A DNA stretch of 64,000 bases from Enterococcus_G camelliae (GTDB lineage: Bacteria; Bacillota; Bacilli; Lactobacillales; Enterococcaceae), in contig NZ_JBHUMO010000033.1 of assembly GCF_042685105.1 (NCBI RefSeq), forward strand, positions 1 to 64,000, read 5' to 3'. The translations under genes and the position numbers were made by a program. The notes under the pieces are model-generated. The model saw nothing but the letters and a program-made list of their open reading frames with translations, searched no databases and was not told the origin of the DNA. This document shows positions 26,028 through 35,055 of this stretch, piece by piece; position 1 is the first letter of the stretch; the number at the start of each line of letters is the position of its first letter.

Positions 26028-27330
26028 GCTAACGGCATTGATTTGGAAGCGAACCAAATTAACATCACTCGCAATAGGGGGGCTGTTTTTGCTGTTTGGT
26101 ATTTTTTGGGGTGTTGCGCAGACGAACACTTGGCAAGCAAATTACAAGTATGCCCATAGCAAAGAGGCCTTACAACAAAATGAGCAAGTCAAAAAAGAAA
26201 TCGCAAAAATGGAAGATGAAATCAATCAAAAATATCATGAATTGGGTGATACGCAAGCCTTTTGGCAATATATCAATACCGTCACTTCCATTGATCAGGT
26301 TGTCTACAATAAAAAAGAAAAAAAGTATGAATTAAAGGAAATGTCCGATTATTACTTTAATTCATCGATTAATGATACTCTCTTTCAAGCAAATACCTGG
26401 ATTGAAGGGAAATCTGGGGAAACAAGAGAAATTGTAGGTGCACAAGACATATTGAACTCTGGTTATTTTGTCATTGGTCACGGTGAGTTACATCAATTCC
26501 TAGGCAGACCTTTCTTTTTATTTTTTATTATTGCTGGCTTTATCAACTGCTTTATTGATTACAAGACCAATTTTGTTGTTCTGTTGTTTGGTTCTAAATT
26601 TTCGAGAAAACGGATCATTCGTACGAAAATTATCATGGGAACAATCGCTATTACGTTGTCAGCGACTGCAGCAATCCTTGGGAACTTGGCGATTGTTTAT
26701 GCACGCATTCCACATCAATACATCAATATTTCATTGACGTATTTACTGGCTTTCCATGGTTGCATGCTGCTGATTGGATTGCTACTCTATTTTATCGCTT
26801 TGTTGGCTGGAACTGTTTGTGGACAATACATTACAGGGATTGGTTCGCTGATTGGCTTCATTTTTGGTCTTTCTTTGATCGTAAATAGTGCAACAGAATA
26901 TCTGAGTTATCTGAACTCAGGTTCGGCTGGAAATGATAACTATTATGTTCGCAATCTCTATGGCTTATATCCAAGTTATCAAGCTTGGGGCATCATGAGT
27001 CTTGGAATAGTTCTTTTGATAATCCTCTTATATCAGACAACAGTCCATCTTTATCCAAAATTAAGTTTGGAAAATCGCAATCAGTTTATTTTATACCCCA
27101 AACTAAGATGGCCATTGACGATTTTTGCTAGTTTATTTAGTGCCTTTGCAGCTACGTGGGTCATGTCCTATACAAGGGCTAATCTGGATGACCAAAGTTA
27201 TCAATTAATAATTCGAGATCAATTGATTTCAGCAGTGACCGTCTTTCTAGTTATTTTTATACTTTTCGTTATCTTAAACCATACAAGTAAAATTATGGAT
27301 TTTCTTTACAGAAAGTTGAAACGAGCATAA
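26014..27330 (+). CDS. ABC transporter permease of the YtrA-type operon
   Basis: This 438-residue membrane protein has an N-terminal membrane segment (about 15-35), a long extracytoplasmic loop (about 40-165) and then at least six hydrophobic segments to the C terminus, with two near residues 365 and 405. This is the layout of ABC-2-type permeases. It overlaps the ATPase gene by 14 bases. I do not recognise its substrate. It ends the operon before a strong terminator. Confidence 0.8.
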   Translation: MMKNELTALIWKRTKLTSLAIGGLFLLFGIFWGVAQTNTWQANYKYAHSKEALQQNEQVKKEIAKMEDEINQKYHELGDTQAFWQYINTVTSIDQVVYNKKEKKYELKEMSDYYFNSSINDTLFQANTWIEGKSGETREIVGAQDILNSGYFVIGHGELHQFLGRPFFLFFIIAGFINCFIDYKTNFVVLLFGSKFSRKRIIRTKIIMGTIAITLSATAAILGNLAIVYARIPHQYINISLTYLLAFHGCMLLIGLLLYFIALLAGTVCGQYITGIGSLIGFIFGLSLIVNSATEYLSYLNSGSAGNDNYYVRNLYGLYPSYQAWGIMSLGIVLLIILLYQTTVHLYPKLSLENRNQFILYPKLRWPLTIFASLFSAFAATWVMSYTRANLDDQSYQLIIRDQLISAVTVFLVIFILFVILNHTSKIMDFLYRKLKRA

Positions 27331-27381
27331 TGTCTGACTATTTTTTTTAAATTCTTATTCGCCACTTCTTTAAAATAGATG

Positions 27382-27433
27382 AATGCTTGTGGTTCTCAAG
27401 TCGGTTACTTGAGAGCGACAAGCATTCGTTTTG
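27382..27433 (+). terminator. Terminator after the YtrA-type operon
   Basis: A long stem: GAATGCTTGT pairs with ACAAGCATTC and CTCAAG with CTTGAG around a 7-base loop. T residues follow. Confidence 0.8.
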
Positions 27434-27511
27434 AAGAAGTTTTTTTGCTGTGATTGAAGGCGAAAGAGGAGTTGCTAAGTTTTTTTGAAAATGATGCATT
27501 TTCCATAAATA

Positions 27512-27539
27512 TTGAAAAAGCCTTGTGTTATACTAAAAT
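27512..27539 (+). promoter_or_regulatory. Candidate promoter of cdaA-cdaR-glmM
   Basis: TTGAAA (27512-27517) with TAAAAT (27534-27539) at 16 bases is one possibility. The overlapping TGTTATACT (27526-27534) is an extended -10 and is the other. Confidence 0.5.
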
Positions 27540-27570
27540 TATCAAGTCTGTAAGTAAAGGAAGGCTTCGT

Positions 27571-28464
27571 ATGTCAATCAACTTATCAAACATTTTTAAT
27601 TTAGAACATTGGGCACAATTTTTTTCTGTTGACATTCTGTCATGGAGTTTCTTCGTAAACATTTTAGATATTTTAGTTGTTTGGTTTATTCTCTACAAAC
27701 TTATTCAATTAGTTAGAGGAACTAAGGCATTACAATTATTCAAAGGTGTAGCGATGTTTATTGCCACACGTTTCCTGGCGGAATTAATCGGTTTACATAC
27801 ACTATCTTGGTTAATGGATCAAGTCATCACTTATGGTGTGATTGCGGCTATTGTTATTTTTCAACCAGAAATTCGCCGTGGCTTGGAACATTTGGGACGT
27901 ACAACCTTTTTTAACCCAACAAAGAGTGAAAAAAAGCAAGATGAACAAATGGTTTTAGCTTTTGATAAAGCGATTCAATACATGGCAAAGCGAAAAATTG
28001 GTGCATTGGTAACAATCGAACGCAATACTGGATTAGAAGAATACATTGAAACGGGAATTCCGCTAGATGCTGATATAAGCGGCGAATTATTAATTAATAT
28101 TTTTATTCCGAACACACCTTTGCATGATGGTGCAGTGATTATTCGAGATGGAAAAATCAGTGTATCTTGCGCGTATTTACCATTGTCTGAAAGTTTGTTA
28201 ATTCCTAAAGAATTTGGAACGCGGCATAGAGCTGCAGTAGGTGTTTCAGAGGTAAGTGATGCAGTTACCTTTGTTGTCTCTGAAGAAACAGGGGATGTGA
28301 GCATTACATTGAATAACCAGTTATTACCAGGACTTTCACGTGAAGAATATCTGGCAATTTTAAGAAGAGAATTAGTACCAAAAGAAGTGAAAGCTGGCAA
28401 AAAACCTTTCTATAAAACATTTTACGAAGAACTAAACCGATTGAGTAAGAAGGGAGATCGGTGA
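27571..28464 (+). CDS. cdaA: Diadenylate cyclase CdaA
   Basis: CdaA (297 residues) is the membrane-bound enzyme that makes c-di-AMP from two ATP. Three hydrophobic segments lie in about residues 18-110, then the DAC domain with the catalytic DGA at about 186-188 (LHDGAVII) and RHR at about 218-220 (GTRHRAAVG). ATG 27571 has AAAGGAAGG upstream and gives the normal family N terminus; a longer in-frame opening at 27454 lies across the promoter. It heads the conserved cdaA-cdaR-glmM operon, linking potassium and osmolyte signalling to cell-wall precursor synthesis. Confidence 0.96.
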   Translation: MSINLSNIFNLEHWAQFFSVDILSWSFFVNILDILVVWFILYKLIQLVRGTKALQLFKGVAMFIATRFLAELIGLHTLSWLMDQVITYGVIAAIVIFQPEIRRGLEHLGRTTFFNPTKSEKKQDEQMVLAFDKAIQYMAKRKIGALVTIERNTGLEEYIETGIPLDADISGELLINIFIPNTPLHDGAVIIRDGKISVSCAYLPLSESLLIPKEFGTRHRAAVGVSEVSDAVTFVVSEETGDVSITLNNQLLPGLSREEYLAILRRELVPKEVKAGKKPFYKTFYEELNRLSKKGDR

Positions 28465-28465
28465 A

Positions 28466-29551
28466 ATGTTATTCAAAAAGCGAAAAACCAATCTATTTTA
28501 TAGTCTAATTGCCCTTTTGTTTGCAATTGTTCTTTTTTTTAATGCAAATGGGTCGTCCTTACAAAAAAATATTATTCCTTCATCAACAAGTTATGAAGAA
28601 CTGGTAAAAGATGTTGCTATCCAACCTATCTATGATTCAGATGCCTATTTTATTCAAGGATTTAATACAACGGTTTCCGTTAAACTAACAAGCGATAATC
28701 GGGTACAACTGAATACAGAAAAGAATCAAGAAACACGTAATTTTCGAGTGGTTGCGGATTTATCAAAACTGTCAGTCGGTACACATGAGGTGCCGTTAAA
28801 GGTTCAAAATCTAAGTAGCGGTGTGACAGCAACGATCGAAACCAGAACGATTACAGTCACCATTGAAAAAAAAGTGACCAAAAAAATCAAAGTTTCCGCT
28901 TCCATTTCGAAGGACCATTTGCAAGAAGGCTATGAATTAGGTAAAATAACTGTCGAACCGAGTGAAGTTGAAGTAACAACCGGTGAAGATACCTTGAAAG
29001 AATTGTCTAGTGTAGAAGCTTCTTTGGGTCATTTAGCAAATCTAAACAAAGATACTTCAACTAAGGCAAGTGTGGTTGTCTTGGATAAAAATGGGGAAAA
29101 GTTACCTGCAATTATTAATCCAGAGCAAGTAACAGTAAACGTAAGTGTCAATGCACCTACAAAAGAAGTACCAGTGAACGTTGTGGCATCGGGGACAATG
29201 GCTAGTAACGTATCAACGATTATCTATCGGACTGATCATGATACAGTTGAATTAACCGGTACGCAGGCTTCATTGAATGAAATTGATCGAATTTCATTGC
29301 CAGTCAATATTCAAAATGTCACAACAACCACTCAGGTTGAAGTGGTTGTTCCTGTAAAAGAAGGTGTTACAGCAAATCCAGAATCAATCTGGGTGACGAT
29401 TGTACCTACGCTGAAGCAATCAACGGATTCCAGTCAAACAAGCGAATCCACGACAGCGACAAGTAGCTCACGGTCAAATAGCTCGCAATCAAGTAGCAGT
29501 AATGAACAATCAACGACTTCAAGTACAACAAGCGAATCAACGAATCCCTAG
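28466..29551 (+). CDS. cdaR: CdaA regulator CdaR (YbbR-domain protein)
   Basis: CdaR (361 residues) is an extracytoplasmic protein anchored by one N-terminal segment (about residues 10-28) that modulates CdaA. About four YbbR-like repeats follow, seen as recurring segments such as VSVKL, TVTIEKKV and VNVSVNAP. The last 45 residues are almost only Ser, Thr, Gln and Glu, a low-complexity tail typical of wall-exposed proteins. It begins one base after the cdaA stop, with GGGAGAT as ribosome binding site inside cdaA. Confidence 0.92.
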   Translation: MLFKKRKTNLFYSLIALLFAIVLFFNANGSSLQKNIIPSSTSYEELVKDVAIQPIYDSDAYFIQGFNTTVSVKLTSDNRVQLNTEKNQETRNFRVVADLSKLSVGTHEVPLKVQNLSSGVTATIETRTITVTIEKKVTKKIKVSASISKDHLQEGYELGKITVEPSEVEVTTGEDTLKELSSVEASLGHLANLNKDTSTKASVVVLDKNGEKLPAIINPEQVTVNVSVNAPTKEVPVNVVASGTMASNVSTIIYRTDHDTVELTGTQASLNEIDRISLPVNIQNVTTTTQVEVVVPVKEGVTANPESIWVTIVPTLKQSTDSSQTSESTTATSSSRSNSSQSSSSNEQSTTSSTTSESTNP

Positions 29552-29574
29552 AATAGGAGAGGAACAGTAAGATT

Positions 29575-30933
29575 ATGGGTAAATATTTTGGAACTGATGG
29601 TGTTCGAGGAGAAGCAAATAAAGAATTGACACCAGAACTAGCATTTAAATTAGGAAGATATGGGGGCTACGTTTTAAGTCAGCACGAATCCACCGATACA
29701 CGTCCAAGAGTTTTGGTTGGTCGTGATACGCGAATCTCTGGACAATTATTGGAATATGCGCTAATTGCTGGTCTATTATCTGTTGGGATTGAGGTCTTTC
29801 AATTGGGAGTGATTTCAACGCCAGGAGTTGCTTATTTGACACGTATGCAAAAAGCAAGCGCTGGTGTGATGATTTCGGCTTCCCACAATCCGGCCCAAGA
29901 TAATGGCATTAAATTTTTTGGTAGTGATGGTTTTAAATTAGTTGATGAACAAGAAGCTGAAATTGAAGAACTGTTAGAGCAAGAAGGGGATACGCTGCCA
30001 AGACCTTCAGCTGATGGATTGGGTACAGTAGATGAGTACCCAGAAGGACTTCTTAAATATTCACAATTTTTACAACAGACAGTTCCTGGGGATTTAGCTG
30101 GTTTGACAATTTGTATCGATGCTGCAAATGGCGCAACTGCTTCGAGTGTCAACCGCTTATTTGCCGATTTAGAAACCGATTTTTATACGATGGGCACTTC
30201 GCCAGATGGCTTAAATATTAACGATGGTGTTGGTTCTACGCATCCGGAAAAATTGGCGCAATTTGTTGTTGAAAAACAGGCCGATGCCGGACTTGCTTTT
30301 GATGGCGATGGCGATCGGGTTATCGCAGTTGATGAATTAGGGAATATCGTTGATGGTGACAAAATTATGTACATTTGTGCCAAATATTTAGCTGAAAAAA
30401 ATCGTCTAAAACAAGATACGATTGTAACGACGGTTATGAGCAATCTTGGCTTCCATAAAGCAGTTGAAGAAATTGGGTTAAAAGATGTGATTACAAAAGT
30501 CGGCGATCGCTACGTTGTCGAAGAGATGCGTAAAAATGGCTACAATTTTGGTGGCGAACAATCTGGTCATATGATTTTCTTAGATTTCAATACGACTGGT
30601 GATGGGATGCTTTCAGGTATTCAATTATTGCATATCATGAAAGACACAGGGAAAAAACTCTCAGAGCTAGCCAGTGAAGTGACCATCTATCCTCAAGAAT
30701 TGGTTAATATACGTGTGTCTGATAAACACGGAGCTTTGGAAAATCCGCAAATTAAAAAAGTTATCGAGGAAGCGGAAAACGAAATGGATGGAAAAGGTAG
30801 AATACTTGTTCGGCCTTCAGGTACTGAACCATTGCTACGTGTAATGGCGGAAGCACCAACTGATGAATTGGTCCATTATTACGTTGAAAAAATTTCTAAA
30901 GTGGTGCGAGAAGAAATTGGTCTAGCTGAATAA
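29575..30933 (+). CDS. glmM: Phosphoglucosamine mutase GlmM
   Basis: GlmM (452 residues) converts glucosamine-6-phosphate to glucosamine-1-phosphate on the way to UDP-GlcNAc. The phosphoserine loop is in MISASHNPAQDNG near residue 100, the metal loop is DGDGDR and the phosphate-binding loop near the C terminus is RPSGTEPLLRVM. It is the third gene of cdaA-cdaR-glmM; GlmM is known to bind and inhibit CdaA. A terminator and then the PBP gene follow. Confidence 0.97.
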   Translation: MGKYFGTDGVRGEANKELTPELAFKLGRYGGYVLSQHESTDTRPRVLVGRDTRISGQLLEYALIAGLLSVGIEVFQLGVISTPGVAYLTRMQKASAGVMISASHNPAQDNGIKFFGSDGFKLVDEQEAEIEELLEQEGDTLPRPSADGLGTVDEYPEGLLKYSQFLQQTVPGDLAGLTICIDAANGATASSVNRLFADLETDFYTMGTSPDGLNINDGVGSTHPEKLAQFVVEKQADAGLAFDGDGDRVIAVDELGNIVDGDKIMYICAKYLAEKNRLKQDTIVTTVMSNLGFHKAVEEIGLKDVITKVGDRYVVEEMRKNGYNFGGEQSGHMIFLDFNTTGDGMLSGIQLLHIMKDTGKKLSELASEVTIYPQELVNIRVSDKHGALENPQIKKVIEEAENEMDGKGRILVRPSGTEPLLRVMAEAPTDELVHYYVEKISKVVREEIGLAE

Positions 30934-30945
30934 AAAATGGATTGA

Positions 30946-30978
30946 GGGTGTAAAACAGTTGTTTGCACCCTTTTTTTT
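30946..30978 (+). terminator. Terminator after glmM
   Basis: GGGTG and CACCC arms with flanking TAAA/TTTG pairs and eight T. The T run merges into the ribosome binding site region of the PBP gene. Confidence 0.7.
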
Positions 30979-30995
30979 AAAGGAGGATTTCATTT

Positions 30996-33017
30996 ATGCG
31001 TGGAAAACAAAAACGTTCACTTGTGATTGGTGTCTTACTAGTGATTTTGGCCGTTGGTGGCTATTTTGTTTACCAGGTCATTGAGCAAAAAAAGGAATTA
31101 GCTGAAAGCCAGAAGCAAGTGACTCGTTTTGTAGAAACACTCACTTCTCAAAAATTTTCGACAATGACGTCATTGCTTAATGAATCAGCTGTAAAAAAAG
31201 CCGGGTACACAAAAAAAGAAGTTGAAGAAAAATATCAAAATATCTACAACGGCATCGGTGTGTCAAAGGTTACAGCGAAAAATCAATCAGTCAAAAAAAC
31301 AGAGAAACATACCTATGATTTTCAGTATGTCTTAACTTTTTCAACTGATTTAGGGAAAGTAAAAGATATAGCTTACAAGGGGACGATTCAAAAAACAGAA
31401 GGAATCTACCAAATCAATTGGAAACCATCTTTGATCTTTCCAGGAATGGAGGGTCAGGATAAAGTAGCAATTACGACTGATTACGCTACTAGGGGAGAAA
31501 TTCTGGATCGAAATAAACAAGGACTAGCAGTCAATCAAGAATTAAATCAATTGGGTGTGATTCCCGGAAAACTTGGTACAGGGGACGAACGGACGACGAA
31601 CATTCAAGCCATCGCCACACAATTTAATTTGACACCAGATGCCATTCAAGCTTCATTGAATCAAAGTTGGGTTACGGATGAGACCTTTGTTCCTTTAACG
31701 ATTTTGTACGATGGCGTTCCAAGTACATTGCCAACGGGGACGACAGTTCAACAAGTTTCAGGTAGATACTATCCTCTTGGAGAAGCAGCAGCTCAATTAA
31801 TCGGGTATGTAGGGGATGTTAACGCTGAGGATATTAAAAAAGACAGTAATCTAGTTTCAGGGGAAACAATTGGTCGTTCGGGTTTAGAGATGACTTATGA
31901 TGATAAACTACGGGGAACGGATGGCGGGAGCTTGACCATTACTGACAAAAATGGGAAAGAAAAGTCGGTTCTTTTGAAACGTGAGAAAAAAGATGGAGAA
32001 ACAATTACGCTAACGATTGATGCGAATGCACAAAAATTGGCTTATGAAAATCTTGGTGGACAAAAGGGAGCGACAGTTGTAACCATGCCAACAACTGGCG
32101 ATTTATTAGCCCTAGCTAGCTCACCTAGTTTTAACCCGAATAAAATGGCAAATGGTATTTCAACAGCTGAATATCAATCTTATGCGAATAATGAAGGTAA
32201 ACCGTTCATCAGTCGATTTACAACTCGTTATGCACCGGGTTCGACGTTTAAAATGATTACTGGTGCTATTGGCATCGATGCTGGTACACTAGATCCAAAT
32301 GAGTCGTTAGCTATTTCAGGATTGAAGTGGCAAAAAGATAACTCGTGGGGCTCCTATAAAGTAACTAGAGTGAAGGAAACCGACCAAGTGAATCTATATG
32401 ATGGGTTGATTTATTCGGATAATATCTATTTTGCACAACAGACCCTTAAAATGGGAGAAGACAAATTCCGTGAAGGACTAAATAAATTTATTTTTGGTGA
32501 AAAACTCGATTTGCCACTTTCGATGGAGCCAGCCCAAATATCGAACAAAGACCATTTTTCAACGGAAGTTCTTTTAGCAGATACAGGTTATGGACAAGGA
32601 CAACTACTCATTAGTCCAATTCAACAGGCAACCATGTATTCTGTTTTTGCAAATGAGGGAACGCTTGTCTATCCTAAACTGTTACTCAACCAAGAAACGA
32701 AAAAGAAAGAAAACGTAGTCAGTGCTAATGCAGTGAACAATATCGGTTTAGACTTACGTGCATATGTCACTGATCCAACAGCGTTTGGCTATAGCCTGAA
32801 TGCTTTAGGAATTGACATTGCTGCTAAAACGGGTACTGCTGAAGTCAAGCAAAGCCAGGATGATACAAGTGGAACTGAGAACAGTTTTTTATTAACCTAC
32901 GATTATGCGAATCACAATTATCTGACGCTAAATATGTTTGAGGGAAGTACGGAGGATTGGACAGCCATTAAACATGTGGATTCATTGCTAACGTACCTCA
33001 ACGACACATACAAATAA
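30996..33017 (+). CDS. Class B penicillin-binding protein, PBP5-like (low-affinity type)
   Basis: This 673-residue peptidoglycan transpeptidase is anchored by a segment at about residues 8-26. Residues about 30-150 form the MecA_N/NTF2-like domain, followed by the PBP dimer domain with RYYPLGEAAAQLIGYVGD. The transpeptidase domain has S416-TFK, S474-DN and K611-TGT. These sit exactly six residues below the corresponding S422, S480 and K617 motifs of E. faecium PBP5, and long stretches look alike. Such proteins give enterococci their intrinsic tolerance to many beta-lactams. The strong ribosome binding site AAAGGAGG is 11 bases upstream. Actual affinity cannot be judged from sequence. Confidence 0.9.
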   Translation: MRGKQKRSLVIGVLLVILAVGGYFVYQVIEQKKELAESQKQVTRFVETLTSQKFSTMTSLLNESAVKKAGYTKKEVEEKYQNIYNGIGVSKVTAKNQSVKKTEKHTYDFQYVLTFSTDLGKVKDIAYKGTIQKTEGIYQINWKPSLIFPGMEGQDKVAITTDYATRGEILDRNKQGLAVNQELNQLGVIPGKLGTGDERTTNIQAIATQFNLTPDAIQASLNQSWVTDETFVPLTILYDGVPSTLPTGTTVQQVSGRYYPLGEAAAQLIGYVGDVNAEDIKKDSNLVSGETIGRSGLEMTYDDKLRGTDGGSLTITDKNGKEKSVLLKREKKDGETITLTIDANAQKLAYENLGGQKGATVVTMPTTGDLLALASSPSFNPNKMANGISTAEYQSYANNEGKPFISRFTTRYAPGSTFKMITGAIGIDAGTLDPNESLAISGLKWQKDNSWGSYKVTRVKETDQVNLYDGLIYSDNIYFAQQTLKMGEDKFREGLNKFIFGEKLDLPLSMEPAQISNKDHFSTEVLLADTGYGQGQLLISPIQQATMYSVFANEGTLVYPKLLLNQETKKKENVVSANAVNNIGLDLRAYVTDPTAFGYSLNALGIDIAAKTGTAEVKQSQDDTSGTENSFLLTYDYANHNYLTLNMFEGSTEDWTAIKHVDSLLTYLNDTYK

Positions 33018-33046
33018 CCACTGAATGGTTCTACAAAGGAGAAAAA

Positions 33047-33331
33047 ATGGAAATATTGCAAACAATGACGTTTGGTCAGTTAAAAGAGATGGTTGCTAAA
33101 TTAGAACAAAGCGGTCTAACGAATGAAACAAAGGTATTCATTGATACAGGGTGGGATAGTTTACAAGAAGTTGATCCATTAGCAATAAAAGTTGTCCAAG
33201 CTGCGCCTTTTCAAATTGAGGATGTCCTAACCAAAGAGCAATACGGTGGCTATGTTCGCGAAGAAAAACGGCACACGCAACAAACAGTCGGGGAAAATGA
33301 AACAGTGATTGTCATTGAACAATTTTACTAA
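33047..33331 (+). CDS. Small conserved-looking protein of unknown function
   Basis: This 94-residue protein has no signal peptide or membrane segment. It contains the plausible alpha/beta stretch FGQLKEMVAKLEQ and then TKVFIDTGWDSLQEV, and is acidic and probably cytosolic. A clear AAAGGAG ribosome binding site precedes it, and it sits between the PBP gene and sppA with short gaps, so it is likely co-transcribed. I do not recognise the family and assign no function. Confidence 0.75.
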   Translation: MEILQTMTFGQLKEMVAKLEQSGLTNETKVFIDTGWDSLQEVDPLAIKVVQAAPFQIEDVLTKEQYGGYVREEKRHTQQTVGENETVIVIEQFY

Positions 33332-33352
33332 AAAATAGTTAAGGGGGAAGTT

Positions 33353-34387
33353 ATGAATAAGAGAAGATGGATTGGGATTGGAATTGCCGCTGCATTATTA
33401 GGTGTGTCATTGGTAACGAGTGGATTGAAAAAACAAGAGAAAACCGATAAAGAAAATACGTTGACGAATATGGAGCAGCTTCTTTATGGTTCCGGTCAAT
33501 TAGAAGAAAGTGTGTTAGAAGAAGGCAATGAAGAGAAACGAATTGTGCAATTGACGGTAGATGGCACGATTACGGATACTGGCGAATCAAGTAGTTTATT
33601 TTCTACAGCATCTTACAATCACCAACAATTGCTAAATGAATTAAAAGAAATTCAAAAAGATTCCACCATCAAAGGTGTTTTGTTGGTTGTTAATTCTCCA
33701 GGTGGAGGGGTTTATGAGAGTGCGGAAATTGCTAAAGAAATCGCAAAGGTTCAACAAAAAGGCAAGCGACTTTATGTATCTATGAAGAGTATGGCAGCAA
33801 GTGGAGGTTACTACATTTCCGCATCTGCAGATAAAATTTTTGCTACAAATGAAACCATTACCGGCTCTATTGGGGTGATTTCTTCCAACTTAAACTATAG
33901 TGGATTATTAGAAAAATTAGGCATAAATGATCAAACATACAAAAGTGGTGCATTAAAGGATATGAATTCTTCTGTTCGACCAGCTACGGAAGAAGATAAA
34001 ACCGTCATGCAAGCTTATATTGATAGTGCCTATAATCGTTTCGTAGAGATTGTGGCAAATGGTCGTCATTTACCTGTTGATACAGTGAAAAAAATAGCAG
34101 ATGGTCGTATTTACGATGGAAGTCAGGCGGTAAAAAATGGCTTGGTTGATGAAATTGGCTACCAGGATGACGCATTAAAAGCATTGAAAAAGGAAAACAA
34201 TCTGAAGGATGCAGAAGTCTTTCAATACAATGTATCAGCAACGGGCTTTGCTTCAAGTTGGTTGGGTTCTAGCTTAGCGGAAATGCAAGGCTTGAAACAA
34301 TCAGATTCTTCTAGAATCATGTCTATTGTTGAAAGTATTGGAACGCCAGAAGCACCCAAACCAATGTATTATTACGGAGGTGAATAA
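33353..34387 (+). CDS. sppA: Signal peptide peptidase SppA
   Basis: This 344-residue membrane-anchored S49 protease degrades leftover signal peptides. One N-terminal segment lies at residues about 5-23. The catalytic Ser is S150 in MAASGGYY and the Lys is K202 in SGALKDM. Their spacing of 52 equals that of S147/K199 in Bacillus subtilis SppA. TGSIGV between them is also typical. It has a GGGGGAAG ribosome binding site and is followed two bases later by the RDD-protein gene. Confidence 0.93.
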   Translation: MNKRRWIGIGIAAALLGVSLVTSGLKKQEKTDKENTLTNMEQLLYGSGQLEESVLEEGNEEKRIVQLTVDGTITDTGESSSLFSTASYNHQQLLNELKEIQKDSTIKGVLLVVNSPGGGVYESAEIAKEIAKVQQKGKRLYVSMKSMAASGGYYISASADKIFATNETITGSIGVISSNLNYSGLLEKLGINDQTYKSGALKDMNSSVRPATEEDKTVMQAYIDSAYNRFVEIVANGRHLPVDTVKKIADGRIYDGSQAVKNGLVDEIGYQDDALKALKKENNLKDAEVFQYNVSATGFASSWLGSSLAEMQGLKQSDSSRIMSIVESIGTPEAPKPMYYYGGE

Positions 34388-34389
34388 GG

Positions 34390-35055
34390 ATGACTCGCTA
34401 TCGATCAGAAGACAACAACGAATTTTACCAACAACTGATAAATAAACGGAAACCTGCGCCTATCCAAGGTACTTCACTCAAACAAGCACAAGAAAAATGG
34501 TCAGGCTTGAATCCAGAAAACTTCCACAAAGAACCCGATTTTCCGACTTATTTCTTTGTTGGTTTTTGGATTCGTATGTGGGCATTTCTCATTGACTTGC
34601 TATGCATCAAAGGCATTACTGTCGCGACAATTGGCTTCTTTGCTCGTTTTCAGATTTTAGAGCCAAACAATTCTCTTTTAAGCATATACGGTCTTTTAGC
34701 TGCTGGACTTTACTATGGTTATTTTATTTTACTGACAAAATACAATCATGGGCAAACGATTGGTAAAATGATTTTCGGGATTCGCGTGGTTTCGTTAGTA
34801 GATGCTGAACTCACTTGGCAAACAGTGCTGATGAGGGAAGGAGTTGGCCGCTTTATCCTAAGTTTCCCTTGGGTTGGGTTATTGGGTTATCTCCCTATTT
34901 TAGGAACAACGAAAAAACAACAATTGGCTGATTATTTTAGTGAAACGTCAGTGGTTTCTTTAACAACCTTGTCTGCATTTTCTCATCGCCAAGAGGTGTT
35001 ATCCGCGGATGAATCTTCTCAGATAGCTCATGAGGAAATGAGTTACAATGGCTAA
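34390..35055 (+). CDS. RDD-family membrane protein
   Basis: This 221-residue protein has a hydrophilic N terminus (about 1-55) and an RDD domain (about 58-195) with WIRMWAFLIDLLC, a second segment near 95-115, GQTIGKMIFGIRVV and a third segment near 160. RDD proteins are small membrane proteins of mostly unknown role; some act in ion or osmotic stress. It follows sppA closely and overlaps the next gene by 8 bases. Confidence 0.8.
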   Translation: MTRYRSEDNNEFYQQLINKRKPAPIQGTSLKQAQEKWSGLNPENFHKEPDFPTYFFVGFWIRMWAFLIDLLCIKGITVATIGFFARFQILEPNNSLLSIYGLLAAGLYYGYFILLTKYNHGQTIGKMIFGIRVVSLVDAELTWQTVLMREGVGRFILSFPWVGLLGYLPILGTTKKQQLADYFSETSVVSLTTLSAFSHRQEVLSADESSQIAHEEMSYNG

